A stretch of DNA of 37,889 bases from Chitinophaga pinensis (GTDB lineage Bacteria; Bacteroidota; Bacteroidia; B-17B0; Aurantibacillaceae), in the NCBI GenBank assembly GCA_945887955.1, contig CAMCZO010000018.1, forward strand, positions 1 to 37,889. The letters run 5' to 3'. Below are positions 30,099 to 37,889 of the stretch, piece after piece. Positions within the stretch are counted from its first letter, which is position 1. Each line of letters begins with the position of its first letter. The notes beneath the pieces are model-generated. The model was not told where the DNA came from. It made no database searches and saw nothing but the letters and a program-made list of their open reading frames with translations. The position numbers were made by a program, and so were the translations under genes.

Positions 30099-32969
30099 AT
30101 GCAAAAACAATTAATATTTGCCACTATTTTTCTTTCAATTTTTGGAAATTTTAAAGCTCAAATGGCCGTAACAGAAATTGAATCACTTAAAAACAAACCT
30201 TCCTCATTGCCAAGTTTAATTGAAGATGTTAAAAAAACAGGAAACGAAATTATTATACCTTATAAACGTTATCAATTGCCAAATGGATTAACCATTTTAA
30301 TTCACGAAGATCATTCGGATCCTATTTGCTATGTAGATGTAACGTATCATGTTGGAAGTGCCAGAGAGCAGCAGGGAAGAAGTGGTTTTGCTCATTTTTT
30401 TGAGCACATGATGTTTCAGGGGTCTAAAAATGTTGCCGATGAGCAACACTTTAAAATTATAACCGAAGCAGGTGGAACTTTAAATGGTTCAACGAATACA
30501 GATCGAACAAATTATTTTGAAACTGTACCAAGTAATCAATTAGAAAAAATGTTATGGTTAGAAGCAGATAGAATGGGTTTTTTATTGGATTCAGTTACAC
30601 AACTTAAGTTTGAAGTGCAACGCGCAACCGTTAAAAACGAACGTGGTCAAAGATATGATAATGCTCCTTATGGTGTTGTTGGTGAAAAAATTGGCGAAGC
30701 CTTATTTCCTCAAGGTCATCCTTATAGCTGGACAACCATTGGATACATTGAAGATCTAAATAGAGTTGATGTGAATGATTTAAAGCGTTTTTATATGCGG
30801 TGGTATGGTGCAAATAATGCTGTATTAACTGTAGCTGGCGATGTAAATACTTTAGAGGTTTTAATTTTTGCACAGCGCTATTTTGGTAAAATTGATAAGG
30901 GGCCAGTTGTTAAAAATCAAATAGTTACACCATTTACTTTAAGTTCAAATCGATATATATCCTATGAGGATAATGTAAAGTTTCCTATGTTAAACATTGC
31001 ATTTCCTTCGGTAAAAGCGCATACAAAAGATGATGCAGCCTTAGATGTTTTGGCTCAAATTTTAGCAGGATCGCAAGGTTCTCCTTTTTATAAAGCTTTT
31101 GTTGAAACTAAAAAAGCAGTTAGCGCAAGTGCCTATCAATATTCAAGAGAGTTGGCGGGTCAATTTCAAATCGTAATAAGAGCTAATGCCACTTCAACTT
31201 TATCTGAAATAGAAAAAGAATTAAAAAACGTTTTAGTCGAATGGGAAAAAAAGGGACCAACTGATGATGACATTATCAAATTCAAATCCCAATATCAAAG
31301 TAATTTGTATAATCAATTAGCTACCGTTCAAGGTAAAGGTTCAAGCTTAGCTTCATATTTTACTCTTACTAAAAATGCAAACTTTATTAAAAACGATATT
31401 CAATTTTATATGGGTATAACTAAAGCAGATGTTATGCGAGTTTATAATTTATATATCAAAAATAAATTTTCTGTAATATTAAGTTGTTTGCCAAAAGGGA
31501 AAGGAGATTTAAGAGCTCAACCTGATAATTGGAAAATGTATGAGAGAAAAATTGAAACAGAAAGTAATGAGTATAAAAATTTAAGTTATATCGAACCAAA
31601 AGATGATTTTAACAGATCGATTATGCCAAAACCTAGACCGGCAATTGCTGTTGCTGTTCCAAATTTTTATACAACCAAAATAAATTCTATAATTCCTTTA
31701 ATTGGTATACAAGAAAAGGAAATACCTAAAGTAAATATATTAATAACAATCAAAGCTGGCCATAGATACGAATCGAAAGAAAAATCTGGTTTATCTCAAT
31801 TATTGGCTTCTATGCTTGGTCAAAGTACATTAAAAACTAGTGCAGAAGAAATTGAAAATAAATTGGATCGGCTAGGATCTTCTGTTAGTATAAATACTGG
31901 CGATGAAGATTTATCTATTAGTATTCAAACACAAAAAAAGAATTTAAATGCAACTTTAAAAATAATTAAAGAAAGTATGTTTGAACCAAAATTTGATCAA
32001 ACTGAATTTGAATTAGAAAAAAAGAAACAACTTGATGGCATTTCTCAAAGTCAAACTAATGCATCAGCTCTTGCAGATATGGCATATAAAAAATTACTTT
32101 ATGGTCAAAATCATGTTATGGGTTATCCTTCTAATGGAAATGCTGAAACTGTCGCATCTATTACCTTAGAAGATGTTAAAAATCATTACGCCTTAATAAA
32201 CAGCTCAATGCTGTCGATTGCAGTAAGTGGAGATGTTACACAAGATGAAATTACAAACGAATTAAGTTTTTTATCTCAATTAAAACGAGGTTCATTAATT
32301 AGTTTTGATAATACTGAAATAACCAAAATAGATAAAACTAAAATTTACTTTGTAGATAAAAAAAATGCAGCTCAAAGTGAAATTAGAATAGGTTATATCG
32401 CATTGCCATTTGAAGCTTTAGGAGATTTTTATAAATCATCTATTATGAATTTTAGTTTTGCAGGGGCTTTTAATAGCCGAATTAATTTTTTATTGAGGGA
32501 AGTTAAAGGCTGGACTTATGGAACTCGTGGCGGATTTTCTGGAACTCAATTTGCAGGACCATACACAATAAGCGGAGGTTTTAAAGCAAACACAACTGAT
32601 AGTACTTTAGTTGAAATTTTTAAAGAATTAAAAAAATATTCAGAGGCTGGTATTTTAGAAGAAGAATTGAGTTTTACAAAAAATGCGATGGCTCAGAGTG
32701 ACGCATTAAAATACGAATCCTCAATGCAAAAATTATATTTTATAAAACGTGTTTTAGATTATAATTTATCTAAAGATTATGTTTCGAAACAAACCGATTT
32801 GCTTAATAAAATTAATAAAGAAGATATTAATTTATTAGCTACTAAGTATCTTCCTTTTAACAATATGGTTGTTGTTGTAGTTGGAGATAAAGCAACAAAT
32901 TTAGAAAAAGTAAAAAAACTTGGATTTGAAGTTATTGAAATTGATAGTAACGGTAAAACAATTAATTAA
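30099..32969 (+). CDS. Secreted M16 (pitrilysin-family) zinc peptidase
   Basis: 956 residues: a signal peptide (1-20, ending FKAQ) and two tandem M16 halves. The first is catalytic, with the inverted zinc motif HFFEH (His99, Glu102, His103) and the third ligand Glu181 in VKNERGQ. The second half (about 520-940) starts with the matching helix KSGLSQLLASMLGQ but lacks HxxEH, as usual for the inactive half that closes over the substrate. It contains the R/Y-type substrate motif GWTYGTRGGFSG. Periplasmic oligopeptide degradation is the likely role. It is followed by lpdA, 54 bases on and probably with its own promoter. Confidence 0.92.
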   Translation: MQKQLIFATIFLSIFGNFKAQMAVTEIESLKNKPSSLPSLIEDVKKTGNEIIIPYKRYQLPNGLTILIHEDHSDPICYVDVTYHVGSAREQQGRSGFAHFFEHMMFQGSKNVADEQHFKIITEAGGTLNGSTNTDRTNYFETVPSNQLEKMLWLEADRMGFLLDSVTQLKFEVQRATVKNERGQRYDNAPYGVVGEKIGEALFPQGHPYSWTTIGYIEDLNRVDVNDLKRFYMRWYGANNAVLTVAGDVNTLEVLIFAQRYFGKIDKGPVVKNQIVTPFTLSSNRYISYEDNVKFPMLNIAFPSVKAHTKDDAALDVLAQILAGSQGSPFYKAFVETKKAVSASAYQYSRELAGQFQIVIRANATSTLSEIEKELKNVLVEWEKKGPTDDDIIKFKSQYQSNLYNQLATVQGKGSSLASYFTLTKNANFIKNDIQFYMGITKADVMRVYNLYIKNKFSVILSCLPKGKGDLRAQPDNWKMYERKIETESNEYKNLSYIEPKDDFNRSIMPKPRPAIAVAVPNFYTTKINSIIPLIGIQEKEIPKVNILITIKAGHRYESKEKSGLSQLLASMLGQSTLKTSAEEIENKLDRLGSSVSINTGDEDLSISIQTQKKNLNATLKIIKESMFEPKFDQTEFELEKKKQLDGISQSQTNASALADMAYKKLLYGQNHVMGYPSNGNAETVASITLEDVKNHYALINSSMLSIAVSGDVTQDEITNELSFLSQLKRGSLISFDNTEITKIDKTKIYFVDKKNAAQSEIRIGYIALPFEALGDFYKSSIMNFSFAGAFNSRINFLLREVKGWTYGTRGGFSGTQFAGPYTISGGFKANTTDSTLVEIFKELKKYSEAGILEEELSFTKNAMAQSDALKYESSMQKLYFIKRVLDYNLSKDYVSKQTDLLNKINKEDINLLATKYLPFNNMVVVVVGDKATNLEKVKKLGFEVIEIDSNGKTIN

Positions 32970-32996
32970 ATAATTTTCTTTTCAAACAATTGTATT

Positions 32997-33004
32997 TAAC
33001 TTTG
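32997..33004 (+). promoter_or_regulatory. -7 box for lpdA
   Basis: TAACTTTG fits TAnnTTTG, 19 bases before the ATG; no -33 match. Confidence 0.4.
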
Positions 33005-33023
33005 AATAACAATTAAAAAAAAT

Positions 33024-34412
33024 ATGAATTACGATATTATAGTTATAGGAAGTGGTCCGGGTGGATATGTAACAGCAATTAGAGCTTCACAATTAGGATT
33101 TAAAACTGCCATCATAGAAAAAGAAAGTTTGGGTGGTATTTGTTTAAATTGGGGTTGTATTCCAACAAAAGCTTTACTAAAAAGCGCACAAGTATTTGAA
33201 TATTTAAATCATTCAAAAGACTATGGAATAAGTGCTGATAATATTAAAGCTGATTTTAACTTGGTTATAAAACGAAGTCGTGATGTTGCAGATGGAATGA
33301 GTAAAGGCGTTCAATTTTTGATGAAAAAAAATAAAATTGATGTGATTATGGGTACTGCAAAAATTAAAACTGGTAAAAAAGTAGATGTTTTATCGGCCGA
33401 TGGAAAAGTATCAACTTTAACAGGTAATCACATAATTATTGCAACTGGATCTCGTTCGCGACAGTTACCTAATATAATTCAGGATGGTAAAAAAATTATT
33501 GGCTACAGAGAAGCTATGACTTTACCAAAGCAACCTAAATCTCTATTAGTAGTTGGAAGTGGAGCAATTGGTGTTGAATTTGCATATTTTTATGCAACCA
33601 TGGGTACCAAAGTAACCGTAGTCGAATTTTTGCCAAATATTGTTCCAGTTGAAGATGAAGACGTTAGTAAGCAGTTAGAAAAATCTTTCAAAAAAATTGG
33701 TATTGATATCTTGACTGATTCTTCTGTTGAAAGTATTGATTCTAAAGGTGATATTTGTAAGGTTACTATTAAAACAAAAACCGGAAACATTACTGTTGAT
33801 GCCGATATCGTTTTATCTGCCGTTGGAATTGAAGCAAATATTACTGGATTTGGATTAGAAGAACTTGGTATTAAAACAGATAAAGGTAAAATAGTAACAG
33901 ATAAATTTTATGCTACAAATGTTTCAGGATATTATGCTATCGGTGATTGTGTTGCTGGTCAGTCTTTAGCTCATGTAGCAAGTGCTGAAGGGATAACCTG
34001 TGTTGAAAAAATTAAGGGCATGAAGGTTGAACCTATTGATTACATTAATATTCCAGGTTGCACGTATTGCCAACCAGAAGTTGCAAGTGTTGGATATACC
34101 GAGAAAAAAGCGAAAGAAGCAGGGTATCAAATTAAGGTTGGTAAATTTCCATTTTCTGCTTCAGGCAAAGCTAAAGCAGCAGGAAATTCAGATGGATTTA
34201 TAAAATTAATTTTTGATGCTAAATATGGAGAAGTTATAGGGGCCCATATGATAGGCGCAAATGTGACTGAAATGATAGCCGAAATTGTGGCCATTCGAAA
34301 ATTAGAAACAACTGGACATGAATTGATAAAAACTATTCACCCTCACCCAACAATGAGTGAAGCGATTATGGAAGCAGCAGCAGCAGCTTACGGTGAAGTT
34401 ATTCATTTATAA
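33024..34412 (+). CDS. lpdA: Dihydrolipoyl dehydrogenase (E3)
   Basis: A 462-residue flavoprotein that reoxidises the lipoyl group of 2-oxoacid dehydrogenases and glycine cleavage complexes. FAD motif GSGPGGYVTAIRA (9-21), redox disulfide GGICLNWGCIPT (Cys40, Cys45), NAD motif GSGAIGVEFAYFY, second FAD motif YAIGDCV, and the active-site pair His-Glu in the HPHPTMSEAIMEA end. All are intact. E1 and E2 genes are not adjacent; the single E2 at 10289 is a candidate partner. A terminator follows. Confidence 0.96.
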   Translation: MNYDIIVIGSGPGGYVTAIRASQLGFKTAIIEKESLGGICLNWGCIPTKALLKSAQVFEYLNHSKDYGISADNIKADFNLVIKRSRDVADGMSKGVQFLMKKNKIDVIMGTAKIKTGKKVDVLSADGKVSTLTGNHIIIATGSRSRQLPNIIQDGKKIIGYREAMTLPKQPKSLLVVGSGAIGVEFAYFYATMGTKVTVVEFLPNIVPVEDEDVSKQLEKSFKKIGIDILTDSSVESIDSKGDICKVTIKTKTGNITVDADIVLSAVGIEANITGFGLEELGIKTDKGKIVTDKFYATNVSGYYAIGDCVAGQSLAHVASAEGITCVEKIKGMKVEPIDYINIPGCTYCQPEVASVGYTEKKAKEAGYQIKVGKFPFSASGKAKAAGNSDGFIKLIFDAKYGEVIGAHMIGANVTEMIAEIVAIRKLETTGHELIKTIHPHPTMSEAIMEAAAAAYGEVIHL

Positions 34413-34432
34413 AATTTATTGTATTTATTTTT

Positions 34433-34466
34433 AAAACCGTCAAGTTGATCTTTTCGGTTTTTTTTT
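34433..34466 (+). terminator. Rho-independent terminator after lpdA
   Basis: AAAACCG (34433-34439) pairs with CGGTTTT (34455-34461), followed by more T. It lies 20 bases after the lpdA stop and separates it from argS. Confidence 0.7.
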
Positions 34467-34565
34467 GTGATTTATTGAAACAAATACTTTTTAATCATCC
34501 TAAAACTTTAAATAATTATTAAAATTGATTTGAAAGTATAGAAGTATTATTGTTAATTTTAAAAC

Positions 34566-36347
34566 ATGATTGATGCAGAAAATTTTTTGTTTAATAATGT
34601 TCAAGGTGCTTTAAAAGAAATTTATTCTATTTCTACACAAAATATTGTCTTTCAAAAAACTCGCAAGGAGTTTGTTGGCGATTTTACCTTAGTTACATTC
34701 GTTTATACAAAAGATTCTAATAAAACACCCGAACAATTAGGAACTGAAATTGGTGATTATTTAGTAAAATCAAATTCGTTTATTGAAGGGTATAATGTGG
34801 TGAAAGGGTTTTTAAATATTTCTTTAAGTATTCAATTTTGGATTAATTATTTTAATGAAATCAAACAAAAAACAACTATTGGTTTTAAAAAAGAAAATAG
34901 TTCCGGAAAAATGATTATGCTTGAATATGCATCTCCAAATACTAATAAACCATTACACTTAGGGCATGTTCGTAATAATTTTTTAGGTTATTCGGTCGCA
35001 CAATTATTAAAAGCTAACGGACATCAAGTTATCAAAACTAATTTGGTTAATGATAGGGGTATACATATTTGTAAAAGCATGTTGGCTTGGCAAAAATTTG
35101 GTAATGGAGAGACTCCGAAATCGAGTGGTTTAAAAGGTGATCATTTGGTAGGGAAATATTATGTTGCTTTTGATAAATTATATAAGCAACAGGTTGAAAT
35201 TTTAATTACTGAAGGACATTCAAAAGAGCTTGCAGAAAAAAAAGCACCATTATTATTGGAAGCCCAAGAGATGCTACTATTATGGGAAGCAGGAAATCTT
35301 GAAGTTTTAGAATTATGGAAAACGATGAATTCATGGGTTTATGAAGGATTTGATATTACTTATAAAAATTTAGGTGTTGATTTTGATAAAATTTATTACG
35401 AAAGTGATACTTACTTGTTTGGAAAGGAAGTTGTAGAGCAAGGCTTATCTAAAAATATATTTTATAAAAAAGACAATGGAAGTGTTGCTATTGATTTGGT
35501 TGCAGAGGGCCTAGATGAGAAAATTGTTTTAAGAAGTGATGGCACGAGTGTATACATTACTCAAGATTTGGGAACAGCAATTGAGCGTTTTAAATCTTAT
35601 CCTCAATTAAATCAATTAATTTATACTGTTGGCAACGAACAAGATTATCATTTTAAAGTTTTATTTAAGATTTTAGATCGCTTAGGTTATCATTGGGCAA
35701 AAGAATGTTATCATTTAAGTTACGGAATGGTTGAATTACCCGAAGGAAAAATGAAAAGTAGAGAGGGGACAGTTGTTGATGCCGATGAGTTATTAGAAGA
35801 AATGTACGAAACAGCTCGTTTAACAACTGAAGAACTAGGGAAAGTAGAAGGGTTTACAGAATTCGAACTCGATAATTTATATCGTATAATTAGTTTAGGG
35901 GCTCTAAAATATTTTATTTTAAAAGTAGATCCAAAAAAGAAAATGATGTTTGATCCAAAAGAAAGTATTGATTTTAATGGGCATACAGGGCCTTTTATTC
36001 AATATACCTATACAAGAATCAAATCTATATTAAGAAAATCAGAAAATCTATTAGATGAAAATTTTGATTCCCTTTCTATTCAATCTATAGAAAAAGAAAT
36101 CATTAGATTTATTTATGATTTTGAAGCCATTATTGTTGAAGCAGGCAAAGCATATAGCCCTGCTTTGTTAGCAAATTATATTTATGAATTCACAAAGTTA
36201 TATAATCGTTTTTATCACGAATGTCCGATTTTAAAAGAAGAAAATTCTCAGATACGTAACTTTAGATTACATCTTTCTAAAGCATCTGCTCAAGTTTTAT
36301 ATAATGCCATGTCTATTTTAGGAATAACAATGCCAGAGAGAATGTAA
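34566..36347 (+). CDS. argS: Arginyl-tRNA synthetase
   Basis: A 593-residue class I synthetase. An N-terminal additional domain (1-110) is followed by the HIGH motif PLHLGHVRNN (His131-Leu-Gly-His134), the KMSKS counterpart GKMKSREGTVVD, and the C-terminal DALR-type anticodon-binding domain ending with the conserved MSILGITMPERM. The KFGNGETP and GDHLVGKYYV features are typical. ArgRS needs the tRNA to form the adenylate, and the whole fold is present. The start ATG at 34566-34568 has an unclear promoter (TTGATTTG at 34525). Confidence 0.97.
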   Translation: MIDAENFLFNNVQGALKEIYSISTQNIVFQKTRKEFVGDFTLVTFVYTKDSNKTPEQLGTEIGDYLVKSNSFIEGYNVVKGFLNISLSIQFWINYFNEIKQKTTIGFKKENSSGKMIMLEYASPNTNKPLHLGHVRNNFLGYSVAQLLKANGHQVIKTNLVNDRGIHICKSMLAWQKFGNGETPKSSGLKGDHLVGKYYVAFDKLYKQQVEILITEGHSKELAEKKAPLLLEAQEMLLLWEAGNLEVLELWKTMNSWVYEGFDITYKNLGVDFDKIYYESDTYLFGKEVVEQGLSKNIFYKKDNGSVAIDLVAEGLDEKIVLRSDGTSVYITQDLGTAIERFKSYPQLNQLIYTVGNEQDYHFKVLFKILDRLGYHWAKECYHLSYGMVELPEGKMKSREGTVVDADELLEEMYETARLTTEELGKVEGFTEFELDNLYRIISLGALKYFILKVDPKKKMMFDPKESIDFNGHTGPFIQYTYTRIKSILRKSENLLDENFDSLSIQSIEKEIIRFIYDFEAIIVEAGKAYSPALLANYIYEFTKLYNRFYHECPILKEENSQIRNFRLHLSKASAQVLYNAMSILGITMPERM

Positions 36348-36401
36348 ATTTTATAGTTATAATTTATTTTTTATTTAAATTTTATATTGTAAATTCAACG
36401 T

Positions 36402-36872
36402 ATGAAAAAAAATATTTTTACAGGTTTTATCATTCTTTATACTTGTTTATTATCCGCTCAATCAAATCTTAATTTTGAAGTAAAGAATTTGATTTATTCA
36501 CAATATCCAAATACTAATATTGAAAACACCTTATTAGCAATAAATTTTTGGAGCGTTTCAGATTCTAAATCTCGCGATTTAAATAAAGCTTTTGAAAAAG
36601 TTGCAAAAACATATGAATTTGCTCAGTTAAAAGGAGGATTAAAAGGGATTGTGGTTTTGCTTATCAATAAAGATAATTTATCAAGTTTAGCTTATATTTC
36701 TTTATCTAAAGATGGGATTAAAAAATCAATTAATTTAAAATCTTCAGACTTAAAGCAACATAACTCTGATTTACCATCAAATATTATTTTTGATTCAAAT
36801 GGAAAAATTATTTATGATAATTTAGACGCCATTAATGTTTTTGAAAAAATAAATCAATTAATAACTCGTTAG
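36402..36872 (+). CDS. Exported thioredoxin-like protein without the active-site cysteines
   Basis: 156 residues with a signal peptide (MKKNIFTGFIILYTCLLSAQ). The mature part follows the TlpA/thioredoxin layout: strand and turn LLAINFWSVSDSKSRDLN (49-57 take the place of the usual FWATWCGPC), helix, GIVVLLINKDNL, a loop with cis-Pro-like LPSNIIFDSNGKIIYD and a final helix. Both redox cysteines are absent, so redox chemistry is impossible; it may bind a partner. It is closely coupled to the next gene (4 bases between stop and ATG). Confidence 0.6.
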   Translation: MKKNIFTGFIILYTCLLSAQSNLNFEVKNLIYSQYPNTNIENTLLAINFWSVSDSKSRDLNKAFEKVAKTYEFAQLKGGLKGIVVLLINKDNLSSLAYISLSKDGIKKSINLKSSDLKQHNSDLPSNIIFDSNGKIIYDNLDAINVFEKINQLITR

Positions 36873-36876
36873 TTTT

Positions 36877-37889
36877 ATGACAAAAATAATTTTTGTTTTT
36901 TTGTTAACTTTTTATTGTTTTCATGTAAAGAGTCAAGCTTTAATTGCTGGCTGTAACAATGCTCAAAATATTTGTACAAATCCTAATTTTTTATTTCAAG
37001 GTATCTCCGGTAACGGTTTAATTTCTGGATTAAATATTAGTAATCCAAGTACCAATCCTCAACTAGGAAATGGAAACAATCCCTTGGCTGCAGCTAATTC
37101 TGGTTGTTTATTAACAAGTGGACCAGGGCCACAGTGGTTAATTTTAACTGTTAGTGTTTCTGGTAATTTGGGTTTTATTTTTGGTTCTCCAGCTAGTCCA
37201 AATCCACAAGTTGGATTATATGATTGGGCGATGTGGCCATACACACCTAGTACTTGTGCTAATATTTTTAATAATACCTTACCGCCTGTTTCTTGTAATT
37301 GGAATGCTTCAGCTTCTGGAGGAACGGGAATGGGAGCAGTTCCACCAACAGGAAATGTTGGAAATTATCAACCATCATTACCAGTTTTAGTTGGTCAGCA
37401 ATTTTTAATTTTAATTTCTAATTATAGTGGAGTAACAACATCTGTTTCTTTTACAAGTACTGGTACAGCAAGTTTAACTTGTGGTTTAAATACTGCAATT
37501 TGTGCTGGTGTTACAACTACAGTATCACCTACAGGTTTTGTTAATTTATTAAATCAAACGTTTACCCTTCAGCCCGGAGGTTTAACAAATGCAACAGGAA
37601 TTTTTTCTGTTACACCTCTTGTTTCGACAACATACACTATTATTGGTTCTGGTTTAAATACTCAAAGTATTCAGGCAACTCAAACAAGTACAACAAATGT
37701 AACGGTAAATCCTCAACCCATAGTAAGTCCAACTATCACTCAAACAAGTTGCACGAGTACATTAAACGCATTTAATTTGGGATTAACATTTAACCCATCA
37801 AATCCTGCACCTACCTATACGATAAATTGGGCGCCCATCCCAACCGGTATCGTATCACCAATTCAAACATCAGTAAATGGAACAACAGC
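36877..37889 (+). CDS. Large secreted adhesin-like protein, 3' end outside window
   Basis: An open frame from ATG 36877 to the window edge (337 codons read with no stop). Signal peptide MTKIIFVFLLTFYCFHVKSQ. Residues about 21-205 form a Gly/Asn/Ser/Pro-rich beta domain with NPLAAANSGCLLTSGPGPQW and YDWAMWPYTP, as in N-terminal domains of type IX-secreted Bacteroidota surface proteins. After that come beta-sandwich repeats (SVTPLVSTTTYTIIGSG, TNVTVNPQPIVSP) that resemble PKD/Ig-like modules. A sorting domain is expected downstream but not seen. It follows the thioredoxin-like gene by 4 bases, a likely operon. Function: adhesion or gliding, by inference. Confidence 0.75.
   Translation, partial: MTKIIFVFLLTFYCFHVKSQALIAGCNNAQNICTNPNFLFQGISGNGLISGLNISNPSTNPQLGNGNNPLAAANSGCLLTSGPGPQWLILTVSVSGNLGFIFGSPASPNPQVGLYDWAMWPYTPSTCANIFNNTLPPVSCNWNASASGGTGMGAVPPTGNVGNYQPSLPVLVGQQFLILISNYSGVTTSVSFTSTGTASLTCGLNTAICAGVTTTVSPTGFVNLLNQTFTLQPGGLTNATGIFSVTPLVSTTYTIIGSGLNTQSIQATQTSTTNVTVNPQPIVSPTITQTSCTSTLNAFNLGLTFNPSNPAPTYTINWAPIPTGIVSPIQTSVNGTT

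Noticed and set aside
31700..32969. M16 protein judged damaged because its second half lacks HxxEH
   Set aside because: The inactive second half is normal for two-domain M16 peptidases; the first half is complete.
37059..37390. Frames of 61 and 78 codons on both strands near the right edge
   Set aside because: They overlap the continuous frame from 36877 that has a signal peptide and runs off the window.

Overview
The window is a chromosomal segment of a low-GC Bacteroidota bacterium, probably a free-living gliding type near the Flavobacteriales/Sphingobacteriales. The evidence is a type IX secretion C-terminal sorting domain, NamZ (DUF1343), a Cbp1-like lipoprotein, AT-rich genes without Shine-Dalgarno sequences, and promoters of the Bacteroidota form TTTG-N19/20-TAnnTTTG.

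Layout. 1-261: the 3' end of tRNA-Leu(GAG) with its terminator, overlapped on the minus strand by the orphan C-terminus of a serine recombinase (scar of a mobile element). 276-2087: bipA. 2204-7072: a tightly packed minus-strand operon holding a beta-barrel-like protein, an FAD oxidoreductase, the RimB-like/RimK/AspA-like glutamylation triad, an unlisted 36-residue membrane peptide, TatA and a secreted protein. 7334-10147: a two-TM K+ channel carrying a 16-fold 12-residue beta-helix repeat, then a ZIP metal transporter. 10289-15119: a 2-oxoacid dehydrogenase E2, NamZ, a LolC/E-type permease and era. 15205-15279: initiator tRNA, whose promoter interleaves with that of era.

15313-20152 is an accessory island: a gene fragment, a DUF2231-like membrane protein, a YdeI-like protein, then four small exported or membrane-anchored genes, all on the plus strand. 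They are separated by structured non-coding blocks, two of which are ~92-bp copies of one repeat. Two of the genes (17333-18007 and 19314-19892) have markedly GAC-rich Asp codon use, unlike the rest of the window. The pattern resembles a cassette array, but no integrase is present.

20153-37889 returns to core and cell-surface genes: UvrD/PcrA helicase, an M43-family secreted protein that has lost two zinc ligands, a barrel protein, an MBL hydrolase, an L,D-transpeptidase, a coiled-coil lipoprotein, bacilliredoxin, an M16 peptidase, dihydrolipoyl dehydrogenase (possible E3 partner of the E2 above), ArgS, a cysteine-less thioredoxin-like protein and the start of a large secreted adhesin-like protein cut off by the window edge.

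The most interesting items are the beta-helix K+ channel, the cassette-like island, the M43 pseudoprotease, the era/tRNA-fMet interleaved promoters and the Rim/Tat operon with its micropeptide.
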